From positions 1 through 49,476 of the forward strand of contig JAGPDF010000031.1 of the NCBI GenBank assembly GCA_018057705.1: a stretch of 49,476 bases of DNA, read 5' to 3'. The first letter of the stretch is position 1. The number at the start of each line of letters is the position of its first letter. Of the stretch, positions 43,605 to 49,476 are shown piece by piece. Under the pieces are notes generated by a model, which searched no databases, was not told where the DNA came from, and saw only the letters and a program-made list of their open reading frames with translations. The position numbers and the translations under genes are program-made. Source of the DNA: Thermoanaerobaculia bacterium (GTDB lineage Bacteria; Acidobacteriota; Thermoanaerobaculia; Multivoradales; JAGPDF01).

Positions 43605-44582
43605 GTGGCACCCAAAACGGTGAGAACTTCCGGTAAGAGCGTCAAGCAGGGGACGAAGACCCGAGGGGGGGCTCAGCCGGTGCGCAAGTCTGCCGCCAAG
43701 GCGGTGAAGACGCCGACGGCTCCGGCGCACGGCAAGAAGGCCGCCAAACCTGCTGCCCGGCCGGCCACGAAGGCGCCGGCGAAGAAGGTGGCCGCGGCGC
43801 CAGCCAAGGCCGCGCCGCGGGCGGCGAAGCCCGCCGCGAAGAAGCCCGTCGCCAAGGTCGCGGTCAAGCCCGCCGGCAAGAAGGCCGCGAAGCCTGCGAT
43901 CCCCGCGAAGCCCGCGGCCAGGAAGCCCACAGCGGCGAAGGCTACGGCGATGAAGCCGAAGGCGGTCGCGGCGAGCACGACGCCAGCGAAGGCGCCCGGC
44001 CCCCGGCATCCGCAGCGCACGCCGGCGCCGCCCGCGCCCGCTGCCGAGGGGGGCGTCCGGGCGAAGCCCGCGGCCGCAGAGGTCGCGCCGGCCGTTCTTC
44101 CCGTCGCCCGTCCGGTCTCTGCGATGCGGCCCGTACCGGCGCTCAAGCGTCCGTTCTCCCGCGAGTCCGTGCGGGTCGGCGAGTCGAAGGCTGCGCATCC
44201 CACGGGCGCCCGGCCGGTCTTCCCGGCGGAGTTCCTCCAGCATCAGCGCGAACGTCTCCTGGTCAAGAAGCAGGAGATCCTCGCGATGTACCAGAAGGAT
44301 CTGAAGAGCGGGCAGGAGTCCAACGACAGCCCGACCGAGGACCTGGTCGATCGCGCCAACAACGCCTACACGCGCGAGTTGGCCTTCTCGATCTCGGACA
44401 GCGAGCGCGAGCTCATGCACCAGATCGATCTGGCGATCGAGCGTTTGAACAGCGGCGCCTACGGATTCTGCCTGCACACCGGCCAGCAGATCGGACAGGC
44501 ACGCCTCGAGGCGATTCCATGGGCCAAGTACAGCGTCGAGGCCCAGGAGCTGCTCGAGAAAGGCCTGCTTTCGGAGGCTTGA
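43605..44582 (+). CDS. DksA/TraR-like protein with histone-H1-like basic tail and degenerate zinc finger
   Basis: 325 residues; start GTG 43605 has GAGGAGG 6 bases upstream. Residues 1-200 are an Ala/Lys/Pro-rich tail with repeated AKKP/AAKPA motifs similar to histone H1 tails, likely to bind nucleic acid. Residues 205-325 form a DksA/TraR-like coiled coil and globular end: FLQHQRERLLVKKQEILAM, EDLVDRANNAYTRELAF, QIDLAIERLNSGAYGFC, ARLEAIPWAKYSVEAQELLE. The family's C4 zinc finger keeps one Cys only (GFCLHTGQQIGQ, then YSVEAQ), as in Cys-poor DksA variants. DksA-type proteins act on RNA polymerase secondary channel with ppGpp. The charged tail is odd and may add DNA binding. Confidence 0.8.
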   Translation: MAPKTVRTSGKSVKQGTKTRGGAQPVRKSAAKAVKTPTAPAHGKKAAKPAARPATKAPAKKVAAAPAKAAPRAAKPAAKKPVAKVAVKPAGKKAAKPAIPAKPAARKPTAAKATAMKPKAVAASTTPAKAPGPRHPQRTPAPPAPAAEGGVRAKPAAAEVAPAVLPVARPVSAMRPVPALKRPFSRESVRVGESKAAHPTGARPVFPAEFLQHQRERLLVKKQEILAMYQKDLKSGQESNDSPTEDLVDRANNAYTRELAFSISDSERELMHQIDLAIERLNSGAYGFCLHTGQQIGQARLEAIPWAKYSVEAQELLEKGLLSEA

Positions 44583-44621
44583 CCGGGGGCCCTCCCGGCC
44601 CACGGGCGGCCGTTGCCCCCC

Positions 44622-46064
44622 ATGCGCGTCCGCTCCTTCATCGGGCTCCTGGCTGCGGTCGCGGTCGTCGTCTACGCGGTCGTACTGCATACCAACAACC
44701 GCGAGCTATTCCAGCAGCGCTTCCACCTCGGGCCGGAAACGTCGATCCCGCTCTGGGGAGCGCTGCTGGCGATCTTCCTTCTGGGCTTCCTGCCGACCGG
44801 GGTGACGCTCGTCATCGACACCCTGCGCCTCGATCTCAGCCAGCGGCGTGACCGCCGGCGCCAACGCGAAGACGACAGCCTCGAGGCCACCCTGCGCCGC
44901 GCCGTCGACTTCCAGGCCGACGGCCAGTGGGGGAAGGCCGCGGCAGAGCTCGAGACCTACCTCGCCGCGAAGCCCGACCACTTCGCCGGGCAGTTGCGCT
45001 ACGGCGAAGTCCTGCGCCAGCTCGGGCGCTCCGCCGAGGCGATCGAGGTGCATCGCCGCGCCGCGGTGACCTACCCGCGCTCGGTCAGCCTCCTCTACTA
45101 TCTCGCTGCCGACTATCGCGAGCGCGGCGACGTCGAGATCGCCCGCGAGACCGAGTCGCGGATCGTGCGCGACTTCCCAGGCTTCGGCCTCGAGGTGCTG
45201 CGCGACCGGCGTGCGACGGCCCTCACGGCCCGCGAGTTCGGCACCGCCCGGGAGTTGCACGAGCGCATCACCGAGCTCCTGAACGAGAGCGGCGATTCGG
45301 CGGCGCTGGCGCGAGAGTCGAGCCTCGCCCAGGGTCTCACCTACCAGCAGGGCGTGCGCATGCTGGAGGAGGACAGGGCGACCGAAGCGGCGACCCTCTT
45401 CCGTGGACTCCTGGCGCACGAGCCGAGGTTCATCCCGGCGCGCATCATGCTCGGCGAAGCGGAGCTCCTCGAGGACCGCGAGGCGGAGGCGATCGCAGCC
45501 TGGCGGGCCGGCTACCAGGAGACCGGCAGCCCGGTCTTCCTGCAGCGGATCGAGGACTATTTCATCGAGCAGGAAGAGCCGATGCGCGCCATCGAGACCC
45601 TGCGCGCGCTCATCGCGACGGCCGGCAACGATCTGCTGCCGCGCTTCTACCTCGGCCGTCTCTACTTTCGGCTCGAAATGCTCGAAGAGGCGACGAAGCA
45701 GCTCGGAGCGATCGAGGAGCGCATCAAGTCGTCTCCCACCTACCACTTCCTGCTCGGCCGGATTCACCATCGCCGCGGCGATCTGCAGAAGGCCGTCGAG
45801 TCGTTCGGCGCCTGCCTGCGGCAGCTCGACGTCGGCAGCGCCGAGTATCTCTGCCGCGTCTGCCACCAGCGCTACGCCGACTGGCGCGACTCCTGCTCGC
45901 GCTGCGGCTCGTGGAATTCGGTCGACCTCAACTTCGAAGAGGAGCGGCTGTCGGCGGAGGAGCTCGGAGTCCTCGCGGTCCCGGTTTGGGGGCCAGCGGA
46001 GGACTCCGGCGAGTACTCGCTCGCGGCCATCTCGGTCCCCGCGGACCTCGAGCCGGAGAAGTAG
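44622..46064 (+). CDS. LapA-LapB fusion-like envelope protein (TPR with rubredoxin-type end)
   Basis: 480 residues from ATG 44622. The N-terminal 85 residues have two membrane spans around a short loop (FIGLLAAVAVVVYAVVLHTNN; IPLWGALLAIFLLGFLPTGV), like LapA/YciS. Then come TPR repeats (about 95-385: RAVDFQADGQWGKAAAELE, YLGRLYFRLEMLEEATKQL, FLLGRIHHRRGDLQKAVES). A C-terminal zinc ribbon follows: YLCRVCHQRYADWRDSCSRC, as in LapB/YciM. In E. coli lapA and lapB are separate adjacent genes; LapB controls LpxC turnover and hence lipopolysaccharide synthesis at the inner membrane. Here both are in one chain. The C-terminus (about 430-480) has no recognised motif. Confidence 0.85.
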   Translation: MRVRSFIGLLAAVAVVVYAVVLHTNNRELFQQRFHLGPETSIPLWGALLAIFLLGFLPTGVTLVIDTLRLDLSQRRDRRRQREDDSLEATLRRAVDFQADGQWGKAAAELETYLAAKPDHFAGQLRYGEVLRQLGRSAEAIEVHRRAAVTYPRSVSLLYYLAADYRERGDVEIARETESRIVRDFPGFGLEVLRDRRATALTAREFGTARELHERITELLNESGDSAALARESSLAQGLTYQQGVRMLEEDRATEAATLFRGLLAHEPRFIPARIMLGEAELLEDREAEAIAAWRAGYQETGSPVFLQRIEDYFIEQEEPMRAIETLRALIATAGNDLLPRFYLGRLYFRLEMLEEATKQLGAIEERIKSSPTYHFLLGRIHHRRGDLQKAVESFGACLRQLDVGSAEYLCRVCHQRYADWRDSCSRCGSWNSVDLNFEEERLSAEELGVLAVPVWGPAEDSGEYSLAAISVPADLEPEK

Positions 46065-46067
46065 CTC

Positions 46068-47489
46068 CTGCAAGCGATCCTCAAGGCCATCGCGGCGGGG
46101 CGCCTGCAACCGGTCTATCTCGTCCACGGCAGCCGCGCGCTCGCCGAACCCTCCGGCCTCCGCCTGGCGGAGGCGCTCGGCGGGGCCCTCGGCTGCGCCC
46201 CGCAAGTCGTGCGCCGGCCGGACGAGATCGCCGACGTCGCGGCCGACCTCCGGACCTTCTCGCTCTTCGCCGATGGCAAGGTCGTCGCGGTGGTCGAGAG
46301 CGGTGTGTTCGCCGATCGCGCGACCGCGGCGGCGCTGTTCGACGAAGTCCGCCAGCAGCTGCCCTGGAGCGGTGGCCCCGACGACCTCTCCGGCAAAGCG
46401 CGGGACGCAGCAACGCGGCTGCTCCAGGTCTTGCGGCTGTTCGATCTCGACCCGGGTGCGCTCGGCTTCGAGCGCGCGATCGCCGGGCTGCCGGAAGCAC
46501 TTCTTGCCGGCAAGGCGGCTCGCGGCAGTGGCAAGGGGAAGGGCAGCGTGGAGGAGACCCGCGCCGCGCTCCTGCCGATGCTTGCGGCGGCGGTCGGGTC
46601 GGGCCTGCGCGGCCTCGGTGAGAGCGCCGCGTCGCTGGTGGCCGATCTGGTGCGCGACGGCCTGCCGGACCGCCACGCCCTGGTGTTGATCGAGAGCGCC
46701 GTCGCCGACGGCCACCCGGTCGTCGAAGCGCTCACCCGCCGTGAAGCGGTCGCCTTCGCTGGCGAGATCACCGCCGGCAAGCAGGGCTTCGACGGCCTTC
46801 CGGCGCTGGCGAGCGAGCTCCAACGCGAGACCGGGGTGGAGATCGATCGCGCGGCGCTCGCGGCGCTGGCGAAACGGACCTTGCGCTTCGAGGAGGGCTT
46901 CGGCGAGGGTCGGGATGTCGACGCGGACTCGATGGCGCGCTTCGCCGGCGAATATCGCAAGCTCGCCGCGCTCTCTGGCGGGGCGAAGATCCAGATCGCC
47001 CAGGTCGAGAAGAACGTCGAGGACCGCGGCCAGGAAGACACCTTCCAGATCCTCGACGCGATCGGCGAAGGCCGCGCTGCGGAGGCACTCGCCAAACTCG
47101 ACCGTTATCTGGGCAGCGCCGAGGACCCGCTCGCCGCCCGCCTCATGTTCTTCGGCAGTCTGGCCGGCTTTTGCCGCCGCATCGTCGCCGTGCGCGGTGT
47201 CGCCACGACCCTGCGCATCCCGACCAACGAGCGCAACTACGGTCGCTTCAGCACCCAGTGGGCACCGAAGCTGCAGAGTGAGATCCCCGGCCTCGCCAAG
47301 AACCCGCTTGCCGGAATGAAACCCTTTCCGATCTTCAAGGCCTACCTCGCCGCCGGCCGGATTCCCGCCGCGACGCTCGATAGTCTGCCGGCGAGGGTGC
47401 TCGAGACCGAGCGCCGTCTGAAAGGCGACTCCGGCGATCCGGACGCCGCCCTCGCCGCCCTCGTTCTCGCCCTGGCGAAGCCCGGCTGA
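46068..47489 (+). CDS. holA: DNA polymerase III delta subunit (clamp loader), probable CTG start
   Basis: About 473 residues if read from CTG 46068, which follows GGAGAAG and lies 3 bases after the LapAB-like stop (46064). No ATG, GTG or TTG is in frame until GTG 46209. The region before 46209 codes for the expected first strand (LQPVYLVHGSRALAEPSGLR), so a start near 46068 is likely. Domain III features are QIAQVEKNVEDRGQEDTFQILDAI, AEALAKLDRYLGSAEDPLAARLMFFGSLAGFCRR and a terminal helical bundle (PFPIFKAYLAAGRIP). The delta subunit opens the beta clamp during loading. It is longer than the usual ~340 residues because of an Ala/Gly-rich insertion (about 150-270). Convergent with the WD40 gene at 47496. 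Confidence 0.75.
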   Translation: MQAILKAIAAGRLQPVYLVHGSRALAEPSGLRLAEALGGALGCAPQVVRRPDEIADVAADLRTFSLFADGKVVAVVESGVFADRATAAALFDEVRQQLPWSGGPDDLSGKARDAATRLLQVLRLFDLDPGALGFERAIAGLPEALLAGKAARGSGKGKGSVEETRAALLPMLAAAVGSGLRGLGESAASLVADLVRDGLPDRHALVLIESAVADGHPVVEALTRREAVAFAGEITAGKQGFDGLPALASELQRETGVEIDRAALAALAKRTLRFEEGFGEGRDVDADSMARFAGEYRKLAALSGGAKIQIAQVEKNVEDRGQEDTFQILDAIGEGRAAEALAKLDRYLGSAEDPLAARLMFFGSLAGFCRRIVAVRGVATTLRIPTNERNYGRFSTQWAPKLQSEIPGLAKNPLAGMKPFPIFKAYLAAGRIPAATLDSLPARVLETERRLKGDSGDPDAALAALVLALAKPG

Positions 47490-47507
47490 TCCCGGCTAAT
47501 CCGGGCT
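47479..47507. terminator. Possible bidirectional hairpin between convergent genes
   Basis: AGCCCGG (47479-47485) can pair with CCGGGCT (47501-47507) across the ends of holA and the WD40 gene. GGC/CCGG repeats make alternative pairings possible, and no T-run follows, so an intrinsic terminator is only weakly supported. Confidence 0.3.
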
Positions 47508-49476
47508 GGGCCCGGCGGATCCCGGCGAGCCGGGGGCCGCGCTGCCGTCGAGCCAGACCAGCGTGCGGTCGAGAACGACGACGGCGAGGCGCTCGCCGTC
47601 GGGACTCCAGGCGAGGTTGTACGGTGTCTCGGGGAAGGGGATCGTGAGCAGCAGGCGACCGGTCGCCGGCTCCCAGATCCGCGCGGTGTGATCCGACGAG
47701 ACGCTCGCCAGCCGTCGGCCGTCCGGCGAGAAGGCGACGTTGTGCACGATCTCGCCGTGCCCCTCGAGGGTCTGCAGGCGTTGCCCGGTCTCGACGTTCC
47801 ACAGCGTGATCGACCGGTCCGAGGAGCCTGCGGCGAGCGTCCGGCCCGTGGGGTCGAAGGCGAGCATCAGGGCTCCCTTGCCGTGCGCCATCCGCCCGCG
47901 GATCGTGCGCGCCTCGAAGTCCCAGAGTCGGAGGACGCCATCGGCGGTGCCTACCGCGAGGAGCGTCCCGTCCGGGCTCCAGGCGAGGTCGGTGATGGTG
48001 GCGTCGGCATCGGCGCCGTCGGCGAGCGCCGCCTCGGGGGCGCCGTCCGGCAACCGCCAGACCCTGGCCACTCCTCCGGGTGCGGCGCCGGCCACGAAGC
48101 TCGAGTCGGGGTGGAAGGCGATCGGTTCGACGCGGCCCTCCTCGAGTGCGAGGAGCTCGGCCCGCCTCTCTCCGGTTGGCGCGTCCCACAGCACCGTCCT
48201 GCCGTCGTTCCCGGTCGTCGCGAGGTACTTCCCGTCGCGACTCCAGCCCACACGCACTCCCGATTGCCCGTGCCCGACGAAGCTGGTGATCTCGCGGTTC
48301 GTGCGCGTGTCGATGGTGCGGATGAGTCCGGTCCACCCGGTCATGGCCAGGCGGGACCCATCCGGCGAGAAGGCCAGGCCGTACATGGCTTCGGTCGTCG
48401 ACGTCGCCGTCGACAGGGTCGGATCCCATGTCCTGAGACTGCCTTCGAGCCCGCCCGTGATCAGGCGCCCGTCGCGATGGCGGGCGACGGCCGTGACGCC
48501 GCTGGTGTGGCCGTGGCGGAGGGCCCGCTGCTCGCCGGTGCGCGCGTCCCAGACGCGCAGCGTCCCGTCCTGCGAAACCGAGGCCAGGCGGGCCTCGTCG
48601 AGGAAGACAGCATCGTTGATCCACTGCGACTGACCTTCTGCCTGGCCGACGAGCGTGCGCTCGAGGGCGCCCGTGGCGACAGCCCAGACGCGGATCGTCC
48701 CGTCTTTCGCCATGACGGCGAGCCGACCGCCGTCGGTCGAGAAGGCGACGCCCTGTACGGCCTTGTAGGGCTCTTTCTCCGCCGGTTGGAGGCGCTTCGC
48801 CATCGTCCAGTCCTTCGACCACCAGAGTGTGGCGTCGTCGTCCCACGTTCCGGTGGCGAGCAGCGCGCCGTCGGGCGACCAGGCCACCGTCACGATCGGC
48901 TTGACGCCGTGCTCCCACGAGGCGACGAGGCGGCCGTCCCGGGGATCCCAGATCTTGACGACGCCCCACACGCCGCGCTCGGAGGTCCGGTCCCAGGAGG
49001 TCGTCGCCAGCCGGCTGCCGTCCGGATGAAAGGCGACGGCGGTGATGCCGCGGCCGGTGGGCGCGAGGGTGCGCACTGCGGCGCCGGTGCCGGCGTCCCA
49101 GATCCGGACCGTGCCGTCGCTCGACCCGGAAGCCACGACCCCGCCGTCGGGCGAAAACGCGACGCCCCAGGCCGCTGCGGCGTGGCCGGCCGTCGAGCGG
49201 AGGGCTTTCAGGGTCTCGCCGTCCCACAACTTCACCGAACCGTTGCGCCCGGTGGTCGCGATGAGTGTGCCGTCCGGGCTCACCGCCAGATCGCTCACCG
49301 GCTCTCCGGTGTCGGTAGAGGCGAGGCTCTCGTCGGCGCGACCGTCGAGGTAACGCCATTCGAAGCCGCGCAGCGCCGCCGGCGCCTCCGCGAGCCAGCG
49401 CTTCGCGGCCTGGGTGTCGTGGAGGCGCAAGTTCGCATCCGCCGCCGCGATGGCTGCCGCGTAGAGCCGCTCGTCG
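47496..49476 (-). CDS. WD40-repeat protein, N-terminus beyond window edge
   Basis: At least 659 residues; the 5' end lies outside the window. Roughly a dozen WD40 repeats are visible, with the usual LAVSPDGTLIATTGRNGSV, LWD and GH patterns (e.g. VAFSPDGGVVASGSSDGTV, LAWSPDGTLLAVGTADGV, NVAFSPDGRRLASVSSDHT). The first visible segment, RLYAAAIAAADANLRLHDTQ followed by LRGFEWRYLDG, is the linker often seen between a Ser/Thr kinase or CHAT domain and WD40 propellers in Acidobacteriota. The missing part may therefore encode a kinase. Propellers of this type are protein-interaction platforms. The C-terminus ends in a short Gly/Pro-rich tail. Confidence 0.8.
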   Translation of the reverse strand, partial: DERLYAAAIAAADANLRLHDTQAAKRWLAEAPAALRGFEWRYLDGRADESLASTDTGEPVSDLAVSPDGTLIATTGRNGSVKLWDGETLKALRSTAGHAAAAWGVAFSPDGGVVASGSSDGTVRIWDAGTGAAVRTLAPTGRGITAVAFHPDGSRLATTSWDRTSERGVWGVVKIWDPRDGRLVASWEHGVKPIVTVAWSPDGALLATGTWDDDATLWWSKDWTMAKRLQPAEKEPYKAVQGVAFSTDGGRLAVMAKDGTIRVWAVATGALERTLVGQAEGQSQWINDAVFLDEARLASVSQDGTLRVWDARTGEQRALRHGHTSGVTAVARHRDGRLITGGLEGSLRTWDPTLSTATSTTEAMYGLAFSPDGSRLAMTGWTGLIRTIDTRTNREITSFVGHGQSGVRVGWSRDGKYLATTGNDGRTVLWDAPTGERRAELLALEEGRVEPIAFHPDSSFVAGAAPGGVARVWRLPDGAPEAALADGADADATITDLAWSPDGTLLAVGTADGVLRLWDFEARTIRGRMAHGKGALMLAFDPTGRTLAAGSSDRSITLWNVETGQRLQTLEGHGEIVHNVAFSPDGRRLASVSSDHTARIWEPATGRLLLTIPFPETPYNLAWSPDGERLAVVVLDRTLVWLDGSAAPGSPGSAGPSPD

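Noticed and set aside
1-49476. tRNA, rRNA, CRISPR array or intact transposase
   Set aside because: I looked for T-loop motifs, regular spaced repeats and transposase motifs and found none that hold up.

Overview
The window is GC-rich DNA with strong third-position GC bias from a Gram-negative bacterium. It encodes periplasmic signal peptides, an OmpA-like peptidoglycan binder, TonB-C-like domains and a LapA/LapB-type envelope protein. The gene content (four eukaryotic-type protein kinase or kinase-associated genes, an ECF sigma factor coupled to a kinase-TPR protein, SUMF1-fold proteins, a CotH/VTC/DUF4956 cluster, secreted proteins ending in a DGFES...W motif) suggests an Acidobacteriota-like lineage such as Thermoanaerobaculia. 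That placement is an inference from gene content. No rRNA, tRNA, CRISPR array or intact transposase gene was seen.

Bases 1-640 hold the 5' part of a ferritin gene (minus strand) and a divergent intergenic region with a perfect 17-nt palindrome. Bases 641-19043 form the most interesting part, an accessory envelope island. It opens with three tightly packed genes, each predicted to span the membrane once: a Ser/Thr kinase with periplasmic PEGA-like domains, an FHA protein with a periplasmic OB-like domain, and a PP2C phosphatase with a periplasmic TonB-C-like tail. Directly coupled to these is a tandem array of six paralogues that share an exported N-terminal beta-rich module and have variable C-termini (two SUMF1 folds, two unknown folds, one deletion derivative, one decayed copy). 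A facing operon on the minus strand encodes an OmpA-TPR protein, a PQQ-type propeller membrane protein and an exported caspase-like protease. A decayed copy of the caspase C-terminus lies between the two arms. A lipoprotein and an exported protein whose C-terminal module resembles the array module follow on the plus strand. My reading is a trans-envelope phosphorylation switch with secreted partner proteins; this is a hypothesis.

Bases 19235-25591 carry an FHA/AAA+/Fis regulator, a VapBC-type toxin-antitoxin pair, a kinase with an FG-GAP-like sensor domain and a small exported protein. Palindromic repeats lie between the genes. Bases 25886-34738 carry a phosphohexomutase, a kinase-TPR protein translationally coupled to an ECF sigma factor, twin secreted proteins with a duplicated upstream element, and an exported amidohydrolase.

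Bases 34782-38008 encode CotH-like kinase, DUF4956 membrane protein and VTC-domain protein in one operon that follows ileS. From 38016 to 47489 the genes are mostly core functions: ileS (type 2-like), an alpha/beta-hydrolase-fold protein lacking its nucleophile, def, rlmH, a DksA/TraR-like protein with a histone-like tail, a LapA-LapB fusion and holA. The window ends inside a WD40-repeat protein on the minus strand. Many neighbours overlap by 4 nt (ATGA/GTGA/TTGA), so translational coupling is common.
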